Positions 1 to 7,547 of a stretch of 34,780 bases of DNA are shown piece by piece. The first letter of the stretch is position 1; every line of letters starts with the position of its first letter. Both the position numbers and the translations under genes were made by a program. Source of the stretch: Methanolobus sp. (GTDB taxonomy: Archaea; Halobacteriota; Methanosarcinia; Methanosarcinales; Methanosarcinaceae); the NCBI GenBank assembly GCA_021767785.1, contig JAASSR010000013.1, forward strand, positions 1 through 34,780. Reading direction: 5' to 3'. A model generated the notes under the pieces. That model saw only the letters and a list, made by a program, of their open reading frames with translations, did no database searches and was not told the DNA's origin.

Positions 1-83
1 AAAAATATCATCCCGATGGCAACTAGCATAACAGGTAATGTGATAGCTGCAATTATTCTCTCTTTTTTTCTGTCTATAAGCAT
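1..83 (-). CDS. ccmC: CcmC-like heme export protein, N-terminal fragment
   Basis: Only the first 27 codons lie in the window; the gene runs off the left edge. The ATG at 81-83 (minus strand) is preceded by a good Shine-Dalgarno site (GGGAG, 6 bases upstream). The visible peptide starts MLIDRKKERIIAAITLP and turns into a hydrophobic stretch, as expected for the first membrane helix of a cytochrome c biogenesis membrane protein. The family call rests mostly on context: it lies 52 bases downstream of ccmB on the same strand, and ccmA-ccmB-ccmC is the standard order. CcmC-type proteins handle heme at the outer membrane face. The fragment is too short for a sequence-based family assignment. Confidence 0.5.
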   Translation of the reverse strand, partial: MLIDRKKERIIAAITLPVMLVAIGMIF

Positions 84-135
84 GCTTATCTCCCTGCTAA
101 TTGAGATTCCTTATTTAAATGCTTTTCATACAGCA

Positions 136-810
136 TCAGTCTGCTATTGTATATTCAAACACTAACTGTCCTGCAACAAAGAATATCAGATCATATACCA
201 GAAGTAAACGGATCTCTGAAAGAATGTTTCCGGGATCACCATTAACAAGTATCTTTCCTGTTGCCATCACCGCAGGGATAATTACCGGAATCATCAAAGG
301 AAGCAATAACACAGGAAGCATTATCTCCCTTGTACGTGTACCCGAAGAAAGTGCTGAAAGCAGCGTTCCCACACTGACAAAACCAAAGGTTCCAAGAAAG
401 ATTACAAGTGCAAGTCCTGGAATACCACTGATGTTATAGTTGAAAAGCACAATGAATATCGGAATTGTAAGCAATTCCACAATGAACATCAGAAAAGCAT
501 TCGATATTGTCTTCCCGATGTAGATTGAGCTCCTGTCGATTGGTGAGAGTTTCAACCCTTCAAGACAGCCATTTTCCATTTCAGCTGCAAATGAACGTGA
601 AAGTCCCAGAGTGCCTGCGAAAGTAAAAGCTACCCAGAGTACACCGGGAGCAAGTTTTCCTACAAGTTCTGTCTGACTCAGAACTTCACCGAATGAGATA
701 CTGAAGATGACTATGACTATCAGCGAAAAGATGAGCATGGAATTGAGCATTTGTTTTGTGCGAAACTCCGACCTGAGGTCCTTTGCTGCAATGTAGAGGG
801 TTTTCATCAT
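136..810 (-). CDS. ccmB: CcmB-like heme exporter permease
   Basis: Membrane permease of the CcmAB transporter, which in c-type cytochrome maturation drives release of heme from its chaperone. The roughly 224-residue protein is close to the usual CcmB length and has about six hydrophobic segments. Near residues 65-85 it carries the CcmB-like stretch LGLSRSFAAEMENGCLEGLK, a region that normally follows the second helix. The gene overlaps the end of ccmA. A GTG at 817-819 would overlap the ccmA stop, but I prefer the ATG at 808-810, which has a GTGATC Shine-Dalgarno-like element just upstream. Co-transcription with ccmA and the ccmC-like gene is likely. In methanogens this pathway fits multiheme c-type cytochromes, though none is encoded here. 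Confidence 0.85.
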   Translation of the reverse strand: MMKTLYIAAKDLRSEFRTKQMLNSMLIFSLIVIVIFSISFGEVLSQTELVGKLAPGVLWVAFTFAGTLGLSRSFAAEMENGCLEGLKLSPIDRSSIYIGKTISNAFLMFIVELLTIPIFIVLFNYNISGIPGLALVIFLGTFGFVSVGTLLSALSSGTRTREIMLPVLLLPLMIPVIIPAVMATGKILVNGDPGNILSEIRLLLVYDLIFFVAGQLVFEYTIAD

Positions 811-815
811 TGTGA

Positions 816-1610
816 TCACAGAGCCCGGATATTGTCTGTACCTTCTGCATCAGTATCTTTTTCTATTATGGAAAGATACATTTCCCTGAACTGCTTCACA
901 CTTTCTATGTCTTTTTTCTTTCTGTCAAAAACTATATTTCCCATATCCATTATGAGCATGCGATCACACAATTCAAAAGCCCTTTCAATATTATGGGTTA
1001 TCATAATACGGGTTACAACTTCAGCACAGTCAGAAGTTTCAATATCTTTGCCTTTTCCGGCATTCAGCAGAACGAGTTCAAATTTTCCGGCTGCATGCTG
1101 ATCAAGTCCCGTATAAGGTTCATCCATAAGCAATATTTCTGGTTGATGAAGCAAGGCTCTTGCAATTGAAAGTCTTTGTTTCATTCCCCTTGAGAAAGAG
1201 GCAACCCTCTCATCGGCACGTTTGAACAGATCAACACTTTTCAGTAAACGATCAACCCTCTCATCAATAATACTTTTATCCATATTGTACATATGTGAAA
1301 AAAAAACAAGATTCTCCCTTGCTGTCAGTTCATGATAAAGATATGTTTCATGGGAAATCGCACCTAGCATTTTCCTTATTCCGGAAGGATCTTTTTTAAT
1401 ATCGATCTTATTTATGATCACAGTTCCCACGGAAGGCTCTATAATACTGGATATAATCTTGAGAAGAGTTGTCTTACCGGCTCCGTTCGGACCAAAAACA
1501 GCAATAAACTCACCTCTTTTTATCTCAAGGTTAATATTATGCAAAGCTTTTCTGCGGCCAAAGCTTTTTGTGAGATCCTTTATTGATATGATACTGTCCG
1601 TTGAAGCCAT
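816..1610 (-). CDS. ccmA: CcmA-like ABC transporter ATP-binding protein
   Basis: Cytoplasmic ATPase of the CcmAB heme-related exporter. All ABC hallmarks are present: Walker A GPNGAGKTT near residue 40, a Q-loop equivalent (AISHET) near 84, signature SFSRGMKQR near 138, Walker B ILLMDEP near 158, and the switch histidine in ITHN near 205. At 264 residues it is somewhat longer than bacterial CcmA (about 200-215). The extra length includes an insertion between Walker B and the switch histidine (near 180-197) and an acidic tail. The gene ends overlapping ccmB. No Shine-Dalgarno site precedes the ATG, but a TATA-like box sits at the right distance for a leaderless mRNA. It could belong to a generic ABC-2 exporter, but the adjacent CcmB supports the ccm call. 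Confidence 0.88.
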   Translation of the reverse strand: MASTDSIISIKDLTKSFGRRKALHNINLEIKRGEFIAVFGPNGAGKTTLLKIISSIIEPSVGTVIINKIDIKKDPSGIRKMLGAISHETYLYHELTARENLVFFSHMYNMDKSIIDERVDRLLKSVDLFKRADERVASFSRGMKQRLSIARALLHQPEILLMDEPYTGLDQHAAGKFELVLLNAGKGKDIETSDCAEVVTRIMITHNIERAFELCDRMLIMDMGNIVFDRKKKDIESVKQFREMYLSIIEKDTDAEGTDNIRAL

Positions 1611-1627
1611 CAGAGCTATATTTACGG

Positions 1628-1640
1628 CTTTTATAGATTA
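1628..1640 (-). promoter_or_regulatory. Putative promoter of ccmABC, leaderless
   Basis: Read on the minus strand, CTATAAA lies about 22-27 bases upstream of the ccmA ATG (1608-1610), the spacing of an archaeal TATA box from a transcription start. The ATG has no Shine-Dalgarno site, so transcription probably begins at or beside the start codon. Inferred from spacing only. Confidence 0.5.
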
Positions 1641-1716
1641 ACGTTTTGTCCCGAATTTCAAAACATCCGAAAAAAACATATTTTCAATTTTGTCAATATT
1701 GATCAATCATAACAGT

Positions 1717-2403
1717 TCAGTTCTCAAAAGCAGGTCCGCCAACATCTGCATTGTTACTATAGCCCACACTTTCCCAGTAACCCTTATAGGGCTCATCGGT
1801 GACCTCTATTGAAGTTATCCATTTCGCCCATTTATAGCCGTATTTATCTTCAGCTACAAGCTGAAGCGGAAAACCTCTGTCTGCAGGGAGAGTTACATCA
1901 TTTAACTCATATGCAAGCATGATTTCATTTTCCATAAGGTATTCAAGTTCAAGACTTGTGGAATACCCGTCTGCGGAATAAAATATAACATTGCTTGCAT
2001 TTGCGGTTATAACGGTCTCATTGAACAGTGTATTCAGGGTCACACCGGTCCATTTTGCATCGAATCCCCAGCCTTCGACACAATCCATACGCACAAATCT
2101 TGTAACAGAAGGATAAGCAAGAAGCTGATCATAACTCAGATTAAGTGGTTGTTCAACAAGTCCTTTAATCTGAAGCTCGTAAGTATCACGGTCTATATAC
2201 TGAGTCCCTTTAATTGCATTGTTACGTTGTTCGGATATGGGAGTCAGTTCTTTTCCCTGGAACTCTTTAGCCTCTTCTGACAGATCAAGATCCTCTTCCG
2301 TCACCGGTTCCTGTTCTTCAACACAACCTGTTGTGAATATCATAATGGTAAAAAAGGAAATTATAACAATACTTATGGTCACTGCATTTTTTTTCAGAGA
2401 CAT
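1717..2403 (-). CDS. Exported molybdopterin-dependent oxidoreductase lipoprotein (sulfite oxidase/YedY-like fold)
   Basis: Predicted extracytoplasmic oxidoreductase carrying a molybdopterin cofactor. Residues 1-26 form a lipoprotein signal (two lysines, long hydrophobic core, lipobox FTTGC with Cys27), followed by an acidic linker. The catalytic domain runs from about 70 to 220. It contains the family pattern FVRMDCVEGWGF, in which Cys108 would ligate molybdenum, and GYKWAKWI near 188, typical of the sulfite oxidase/YedY fold. There is no heme or dimerisation domain, so the electron partner must be separate. A Shine-Dalgarno GAGG lies 7 bases before the ATG. It follows a winged-helix gene with a 16-base gap, so the two are likely one operon. 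The substrate cannot be read from the sequence. Its position beside heme-export genes suggests surface redox chemistry. Confidence 0.85.
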   Translation of the reverse strand: MSLKKNAVTISIVIISFFTIMIFTTGCVEEQEPVTEEDLDLSEEAKEFQGKELTPISEQRNNAIKGTQYIDRDTYELQIKGLVEQPLNLSYDQLLAYPSVTRFVRMDCVEGWGFDAKWTGVTLNTLFNETVITANASNVIFYSADGYSTSLELEYLMENEIMLAYELNDVTLPADRGFPLQLVAEDKYGYKWAKWITSIEVTDEPYKGYWESVGYSNNADVGGPAFEN

Positions 2404-2419
2404 GTACCAACCTCTTTGA

Positions 2420-2716
2420 TCAAATACAACTTAGCAGCTCAAGTCCTTTATCACTAAGGAAATATTTATTTTCAAGAAGATTCAGAAATTCACCATTGAT
2501 CAGGAACTCAGAATGATATTTGAACACTTTCTCATCAAGCTCCGTTCTTTCCAGAAGTTCATCTCTTGTGGCCCCGAAAGCACCTATTTCACGTATCAAT
2601 TGTCGCCTGATCGGATGGGAAGCTGCCTTGTGTGCAAGCTCATGTTCTGTTCTTACCTTTTCCCTTTCAGAAACAACCGTTTCAGGAAGATAATCTTCTT
2701 CATCGTCATCCAGCAT
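2420..2716 (-). CDS. Winged-helix DNA-binding protein
   Basis: A 98-residue predicted regulator. After an acidic N-terminus (about 1-25) it shows the archaeal ArsR-like pattern AHKAASHPIRRQLIREIG (29-46). This is followed by a helix-turn-helix (ATRDELLERTELDEKVFKYHSEF) and a wing ending FLSDKGLELL. A strong GGAGGA Shine-Dalgarno site precedes the ATG. It is the first gene of a probable two-gene operon with the molybdopterin oxidoreductase lipoprotein and may control that enzyme. There is no obvious metal-binding cysteine pair, so the ligand is unknown. Confidence 0.75.
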   Translation of the reverse strand: MLDDDEEDYLPETVVSEREKVRTEHELAHKAASHPIRRQLIREIGAFGATRDELLERTELDEKVFKYHSEFLINGEFLNLLENKYFLSDKGLELLSCI

Positions 2717-2918
2717 AATCCTACTCCTCCAAATAAAAGGTATGAAATTATAGTTTAAAAAGTGTTATGCCACTGAACTGAAAATAAAAGAATAATAGAT
2801 CAAGAACTCAGATGCTTGCTTTCATTAAATAGAATATAAATGCTGGCTTGTTGAAAGCAAACAAAATGTTAATGCAAGTGTGCATTATCTGAGGGGATCG
2901 TTGTTGCCAGCATTTATA

Positions 2919-3272
2919 TCAATGTGATAAAGCCACTGCTTTTCCTGTATTCGAGACATGTGTCATCTCCATATCAGGTATCTTATGTGACTCTTTTGCT
3001 ACCAAACCGGGATCTGCAGGCAGGAACGTAAGGCTTCCTTTCTGGTATCTCATTGGAGAACCTATAGCTTTGTAATATTCATTTTTAAGGCTCTGTATTG
3101 CAGCTATCACGGTTTCGTTATCGTACTTAGAGTTTCCAAGGTTTGCAAATGCAACTCCGAGCAATACATTATTTGCATGCAGAGCAAGATGCAGATGCCA
3201 TGTATCCTTGTCAACGAATTCATGGACTTGTAGATCCATAACCAAATTGCTTTCATTTTCCCTCAAAATCAC
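2919..3272 (-). CDS. Conserved-looking protein of unknown function, 117 residues
   Basis: I do not recognise this protein. It is soluble, with no signal peptide or membrane helix, and appears alpha/beta: a strand region (VMDLQVHEF, WHLHLALHANN), a helix near 57-73 (ETVIAAIQSLKNEYYKAIG), then PADPGLVAKESHKIPD. A Shine-Dalgarno AGGAG lies at 3277-3281. The GTG at 3272 sits only 3 bases from it, while the in-frame TTG at 3266 is spaced more normally and could be the true start. It is a single gene with gaps of 202 and 130 bases on either side, so it is probably transcribed alone. Confidence 0.6.
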   Translation of the reverse strand: MILRENESNLVMDLQVHEFVDKDTWHLHLALHANNVLLGVAFANLGNSKYDNETVIAAIQSLKNEYYKAIGSPMRYQKGSLTFLPADPGLVAKESHKIPDMEMTHVSNTGKAVALSH

Positions 3273-3402
3273 AATCTCCTTGTAATTGACTGCAAGTATC
3301 TGTACTCATGAACTCTTATATAAGGAGTTTGTGTGTATTTTTAGAAAGATGTACAGGAATAAAATTACCATGTACTCAATACGGAACTTTATGTCCATAC
3401 GA

Positions 3403-4557
3403 CTACTCAAAATAATTTATAGGTAGCTTGTTGCTATAACGGTCATTTCTCTTAAGATACACTTCATAATTTTCAGAATCAACGTCAAAAACAAAAATAT
3501 ATTCGACCTTAAAGTAAGCCCAGTATTCTGCAAAAGGATTTCGTGCATCACTTAGAATTACTGTCACATTTTCCCGGGAAGTTGAAACATTATATACAAT
3601 ATAGTCGATCTCTCCCGGAAGACTGGAATAATAAAGATCCTTTGCTCTGGTCAGATAACCTGAAAATTCATCTTTATCATCCGGATATATTGGGATAAAA
3701 GCCGCTTTTTCTATTCCTGACCAATAATCGGATGTCAATATCCTATAGTGTGTATCATTGTACTGGTAAGCGGAAAGAAATTTACCAGGAGATATGGGAT
3801 AAGAATCCTGATAACTTATATTGTACCCTTCACTCTCTTCAACAGAACCGATAAGCATGGCTTTGGTAAAAGGATTGAGGATACACCATAATGTAAAAAT
3901 TATCAAAAGGTTCCTGTAAAGAGATCTGTGTTTGCCTTCTGATACTCCGGCAAACCAGTTATTACTGTTTTTCAAGATTCCGGTGATTTTCCCCACTTTA
4001 CTGAAAATAATATTCTGAATAGAATAACTGGTATTATCCTTACCATTTTTCCTGTTTTCCGGACTATTTTTTTTATTTCTGTTAATTCTATTATTCTTTG
4101 CATGTTCTGCAAGAATGTAAAATATAGGTACAAATGAAATGATAGTGACAACAGGATCAAAAAAATCAATTGCACCAATGGTTGAAGCCTCTTTTACAAA
4201 AGGAAAGAAAGGTCTCATTTTCCAGCTTGTGACATAATCCAGATATATGTGACTGAATATCGCAACCCCTGAAGCAAATGTAAGAATTTTATTTTTTTCT
4301 CTGTACCATACATAGAAGGTCATCAGAAAAACAAAAATAACGGAATGCATGAATTCACGGTGAGCAAGCAGATAATAGAATATATTATATGTCTGATGAC
4401 TGAGATTCTGATCAATTGCCAGTAATAAGACATTTGCTATGAAATCAAGATCAGGGAGAATAGCCATGAAGGCAACTATCTTAACCTGCCTGCTGTTCAG
4501 CCCTGCAACTGACGCTATCAGAAGCCCTATACCCAGATGAGACAGGGTATTTACCAT
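3403..4557 (-). CDS. Membrane-bound metal-dependent hydrolase (YdjM/DUF457 type)
   Basis: A 384-residue integral membrane protein. The N-terminal 150 residues match the membrane-bound metal-dependent hydrolase family: histidine in NTLSHLGIGLL (residue 7), ILPDLDF near 33, HREFMHS near 66 and HIYLDYVTSW near 104, separated by hydrophobic helices. These His/Asp residues are the expected metal ligands. A lysine/asparagine-rich linker (about 165-185) follows, then one membrane segment near 220-236 and a C-terminal beta-rich domain ending in NRYSNKLPINYF. The C-terminal part is probably on the outer face. No substrate can be assigned. The ATG follows GGTGA closely. The gene stands alone. Confidence 0.75.
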   Translation of the reverse strand: MVNTLSHLGIGLLIASVAGLNSRQVKIVAFMAILPDLDFIANVLLLAIDQNLSHQTYNIFYYLLAHREFMHSVIFVFLMTFYVWYREKNKILTFASGVAIFSHIYLDYVTSWKMRPFFPFVKEASTIGAIDFFDPVVTIISFVPIFYILAEHAKNNRINRNKKNSPENRKNGKDNTSYSIQNIIFSKVGKITGILKNSNNWFAGVSEGKHRSLYRNLLIIFTLWCILNPFTKAMLIGSVEESEGYNISYQDSYPISPGKFLSAYQYNDTHYRILTSDYWSGIEKAAFIPIYPDDKDEFSGYLTRAKDLYYSSLPGEIDYIVYNVSTSRENVTVILSDARNPFAEYWAYFKVEYIFVFDVDSENYEVYLKRNDRYSNKLPINYFE

Positions 4558-4615
4558 TTCACCAGCCTCTCATCATTAAAGAAGATGTAACTATTACTTT
4601 TTATATTTCTGGAAT

Positions 4616-5044
4616 TCAGTATTTGCCGAAGGCCTTTGCAACAAATCTGTGGAAACCGTGAATACTTGCACTGCTTCCAAGATACATCATCGGACATCTT
4701 CCTGTAATTATGCTCAGATCCGGATCGTATTCCAGATGGTCCACATCACAAGTATTGGTTTTCCAGTGTACCCAGAAATCAGTGATACCTTTGTCAGCCA
4801 GTTTTTCAATGATCCTTGCAGGTTCCCTTTTTGTAATTCCTATTACAACATTTTCCACAGTATCAGGCACCGATTCTGGCTCTTTAACAGAATCTGCCAA
4901 AGGTTTGTCTGAATAATCAAGGACAATGACTACTTTCCCTCTTTTTCGGAGCTCATCTATGGTCCATTTTACAGCAGGTTTAGTTCCGTCGGTCACTACA
5001 AGGAAATTATCCCTGTTCCAGAAATCTTCATGTTTTTGTGCCAT
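4616..5044 (-). CDS. CoA-binding domain protein (YccU-like)
   Basis: Small 142-residue Rossmann-fold protein of the CoA-binding family that includes bacterial YccU. The usual features are visible: an N-terminal strand-helix (FLVVTDGTKPAVKWTIDEL), a second strand VVIVLDY, the strand VVIGI near 68, a helix KREPARIIEKLADKGI, and the family-typical C-terminal GRCPMMYLG. The first glycine-rich loop is poor compared with classical members (VTDGTKP), so CoA binding is not certain. A strong GGAAGGA Shine-Dalgarno site precedes the ATG by 8 bases. It is transcribed singly, with a TATA-like TCTTATACGA near 5090. Confidence 0.75.
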   Translation of the reverse strand: MAQKHEDFWNRDNFLVVTDGTKPAVKWTIDELRKRGKVVIVLDYSDKPLADSVKEPESVPDTVENVVIGITKREPARIIEKLADKGITDFWVHWKTNTCDVDHLEYDPDLSIITGRCPMMYLGSSASIHGFHRFVAKAFGKY

Positions 5045-5200
5045 ACTTTAATTCCTTCCATTTCTTCCTGAAGAAAAATATTACTTCATCGTATAAGAGA
5101 ACTATTTTTGAGAAAATAAAAGACAGGTTTTAATTGAATATAATCTTTAGAGGTAATAATACCACATATTGTTTAAACAAATAATAGTAAAGAAATAATT

Positions 5201-5803
5201 ATGTCAATAATTTCCAAATATAATCACGTATCCTATATTTTCGACATCATGGAAACACCCATGGAATTAATATGGTTCCGAAAATGGAGAAAAGACCTTT
5301 TATCCGGATTGTCCGGGAGGATACTGGAAATTGGGATAGGAACCGGGAAGAACATACCATACTATTCTGAGAACTGCGAAATTGCCGGAATCGATATAAG
5401 TAACAAAATGCTGGCACATGCAAAAGAAAGAGCCGGTAAAAGAAATAATGTATCTCTGTTTCAGATGGATGCTGAAAATCCCGGATTCAAAGATGACAGT
5501 TTTGACTATGTAGTTACGACGTTTGTATTATGTTCAATACCAAAACCTGTTCCGGCACTCAAAGAAATGAAACGTGTGTGTAAACCTGACGGAATGGTCA
5601 TCAACCTTGAGCATATGAAAAGCGATAACACCCTCATTGCCTCTATTGAAGATCTGTTCAATCCGATAACAGCATCAATAACCGGTGTAAATATAAATCG
5701 GGAAACGGTAGAAAATGTTAAAAAAGCCGGGCTTAATATTATTGATGTAAAAAATATGGCTATGAAAGATGTTTTCAGATCTATAAGATCAAAACCTGAA
5801 TGA
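5201..5803 (+). CDS. Class I SAM-dependent methyltransferase
   Basis: A 200-residue Rossmann-fold methyltransferase. Motif I is ILEIGIGTGKNIPYY (about 41-55). The acidic residue of motif II is in IAGIDISNKML, motif III is NVSLFQMDAENPGF, and motif IV is FDYVVTTFVLCSI, followed by the helix KEMKRVCKPDG. This resembles the UbiE/phospholipid methyltransferase subgroup, so a lipid or small-molecule acceptor is more likely than nucleic acid, but the substrate is unknown. It is the only plus-strand gene in the first 10 kb. No clear Shine-Dalgarno site precedes the ATG. It converges on the PEF-CTERM gene and shares a hairpin with it. Confidence 0.85.
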   Translation: MSIISKYNHVSYIFDIMETPMELIWFRKWRKDLLSGLSGRILEIGIGTGKNIPYYSENCEIAGIDISNKMLAHAKERAGKRNNVSLFQMDAENPGFKDDSFDYVVTTFVLCSIPKPVPALKEMKRVCKPDGMVINLEHMKSDNTLIASIEDLFNPITASITGVNINRETVENVKKAGLNIIDVKNMAMKDVFRSIRSKPE

Positions 5804-5838
5804 AAAATAAACAAATAAATAAGGAAAAAATAAAAGTC

Positions 5839-5858
5839 AGGCGAATCTATCTTCGCCT
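5839..5858 (-). terminator. Hairpin terminator between convergent genes
   Basis: A perfect 7-bp inverted repeat AGGCGAA / TTCGCCT with a 6-base loop. Read on the minus strand it touches the stop codon of the PEF-CTERM gene and is followed by GACTTTTATTTTTTCC, a T-rich tail. It could also stop plus-strand transcripts from the methyltransferase, though the tail on that side is weaker. Confidence 0.65.
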
Positions 5859-6517
5859 TATTCTCTCTTAAAGATAAACGCAAGTCCTATTATAGCAGCT
5901 ATTGGAAGAGCAATAGTAGGGAATTCAGGGATTTCCTCTGTAGAAGGAACATTTGCAGTTACTTTGATATCAAGGAAACTTGCCGTTCCACGATCTTTTC
6001 CACGGACTGCCATCAGATTCTTACCATCATTAAGTATGCTGTCATCAACTGCAAACTCAAAGCTATCCCAGGCTGGACAACCATCGTGTATTTGCATACC
6101 ACCGGAAACATCCTGTCCGTTGACAAATACCTGAACATCATTATCTATTGCAACATAGACCTTCAGATCACTGGTCCCTGCAGGAATATAGAAATCTTTC
6201 CTCAAGAGAATATCTGAATTTGTCTCCCAGTCGGTCTTAACATATTCAGTGCTGGTAAGCAGACATCCGGAATATATAGAACCAAAACCAGCTTCACCTG
6301 AGAGGAAGTTTGAGTCATCAAAATCAGTTTCTTCGAAACCTCCACCATCTCCATGGTTCACAATCATATATTTGTAATCTGAGTCACCATAGGGGATGAT
6401 AACAGAATTATCAGAATCTGCCAGTGCTGTTAGCGACATTGTTGCCATAAACAGGAATAAACCTGCCATCGAGAGACAAAGCAATCTCTTCGTATTAAAA
6501 ATATTTTTCGTTTTCAT
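5858..6517 (-). CDS. PEF-CTERM sorting-domain surface protein
   Basis: Secreted protein of about 219 residues. It has an N-terminal signal peptide (MKTKNIFNTKR then a hydrophobic core ending near ALA). The central part is beta-rich (about 30-185) and resembles a galactose-binding-like jelly roll (KVYVAIDNDVQVFVNGQDV). The C-terminal sorting signal is a PEF motif in EIPEFPTIALP, a hydrophobic helix, and a terminal basic FKRE. Proteins with this tail are thought to be cleaved and anchored by archaeosortase; no archaeosortase gene is in the window. I chose the ATG at 6515-6517 because GGTGGT lies just upstream; a longer in-frame reading starts at weaker codons. The ligand is unknown. Confidence 0.82.
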   Translation of the reverse strand: MKTKNIFNTKRLLCLSMAGLFLFMATMSLTALADSDNSVIIPYGDSDYKYMIVNHGDGGGFEETDFDDSNFLSGEAGFGSIYSGCLLTSTEYVKTDWETNSDILLRKDFYIPAGTSDLKVYVAIDNDVQVFVNGQDVSGGMQIHDGCPAWDSFEFAVDDSILNDGKNLMAVRGKDRGTASFLDIKVTANVPSTEEIPEFPTIALPIAAIIGLAFIFKRE

Positions 6518-6826
6518 TCGTACCACCAACCGGAAATATAACTTATTGCTGTTATCTGTCCGATATTATATTTCATATGTGTCTGCAAAGTATATATCTT
6601 TTGTGACAATGTGCACCATATTAAATTAGTAAATATGATATTATATTTAATGTAATGAAGCAAAATATAGAAGTTTAACTCTATAGAACCTTGTTTTTAC
6701 AAATTAATTCGCAGAAAAAGAAAAAAAGGTCAATTAAAACAATCTGTCTTTTGTGCATTAGCCGGAATTAGAGGAGATAAATATATACATATCAATGATA
6801 AAAATATATATAGAAATTAATCTTTT
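6518..6826. other. Gene-free AT-rich stretch with promoter
   Basis: About 309 bases with no convincing gene. The left part holds the likely promoter of the PEF-CTERM gene: on the minus strand a TATA-like AAGATATATACTT at about 6588-6600, which would give a leader of roughly 45-50 bases. The right part (6780-6826) is very AT-rich, with runs such as atatatacat and aaaatatata just after the ArsR-type gene. I see no tRNA-like fold or long repeat. Confidence 0.4.
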
Positions 6827-7120
6827 TCAGTCAAATATCTGACTAAGATCATCTATATTTAATTCCACATTAAATTCTTTCAGTTTAAAGAATTTCTTAG
6901 CCCTGTTATCATTATCTTCAAGTCTCAGATCACTTTCAATAAAACCGGCCTTTTCCAGTCTTTTCAGATGCAACTGGACGACCTGGCGGGAAAGATCGAG
7001 ATCCTTGGAAAGCTCATAAATATATCTTTCTCTCTCAGAAAGTAAATAAAGAAGTTTTAACCTTACAGGATGAGATATAGCTTCCCCAATGGTTATTATT
7101 TGCTGAAGTGTTTGTGTCAT
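6827..7120 (-). CDS. ArsR-family transcription regulator
   Basis: A 97-residue winged-helix regulator. The ArsR pattern is clear: ISHPVRLKLLYLLSERERYIYELSKDL (15-41), the recognition helix SRQVVQLHLKRLEKAGFI (44-61), and a wing ending AKKFFKLKEF. There is no cysteine at all, so it cannot be a thiolate metal sensor and probably uses another signal. The genes downstream of it in its direction of transcription (PEF-CTERM) and upstream (the 74-residue membrane protein) have their own gaps, so it seems to be its own unit. Confidence 0.82.
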   Translation of the reverse strand: MTQTLQQIITIGEAISHPVRLKLLYLLSERERYIYELSKDLDLSRQVVQLHLKRLEKAGFIESDLRLEDNDNRAKKFFKLKEFNVELNIDDLSQIFD

Positions 7121-7198
7121 CTGATTTAACGTTTTTAGTCATATTTTCATAATAACTTTCATAATAACAGGATTCTATCCGATTACAACATACAATAA

Positions 7199-7423
7199 TT
7201 ATATTTCATCAAGTTTGTCTTTAATTTCCTGAACCATTTTTTTCACTTCTTCAACATCTTTTTCAACTCTTGTCAGACGTTCATTATCTCCAGAACCCGT
7301 AGACCCTGACTTGTTAAGAAGTGCAACCGCAACCCATACAACTACAACAATTAGTATTATATTTAAAAGAAGTCCAAATATCATAGATCCGGTACTATAT
7401 CCATACATACCGCTGCCCATCAT
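7199..7423 (-). CDS. Small membrane-anchored coiled-coil protein
   Basis: A 74-residue protein with a short glycine/tyrosine N-terminus, one strong membrane helix (about 12-38: FGLLLNIILIVVVVWVAVALL) and a C-terminal coiled coil with clean heptads (LTRVEKDVEEVKKMVQEI). Such a layout suits a membrane tether or oligomeric scaffold; no enzymatic motif is present. I placed the start at the ATG at 7421-7423, because GAAGGTGA lies 7 bases upstream; a TTG five codons earlier would bury that site. Its neighbours are a secreted PepSY-like protein and an ArsR regulator on the same strand. Confidence 0.7.
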   Translation of the reverse strand: MMGSGMYGYSTGSMIFGLLLNIILIVVVVWVAVALLNKSGSTGSGDNERLTRVEKDVEEVKKMVQEIKDKLDEI

Positions 7424-7547
7424 TGTTTTCACCTTCAAGATCTAAAACGTGTTTAACAAACATTATAACAGGAAGATGGGAAGGCATATATTAGTATTCC
7501 TGACCTTCCCGGAATTTAATAGATTTAGATTTACAGGAATCCTTTCA

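Noticed and set aside
119-439. Plus-strand open frame of 106 codons over ccmB
   Set aside because: It lies within the well-supported ccmB gene on the other strand and shows no family pattern.
7478-7510. Inverted repeat GGGAAGG / CCTTCCC as an operator or terminator
   Set aside because: The 19-base loop is long, there is no T-rich tail in a useful place, and no link to a start codon; left as a possible chance dyad.
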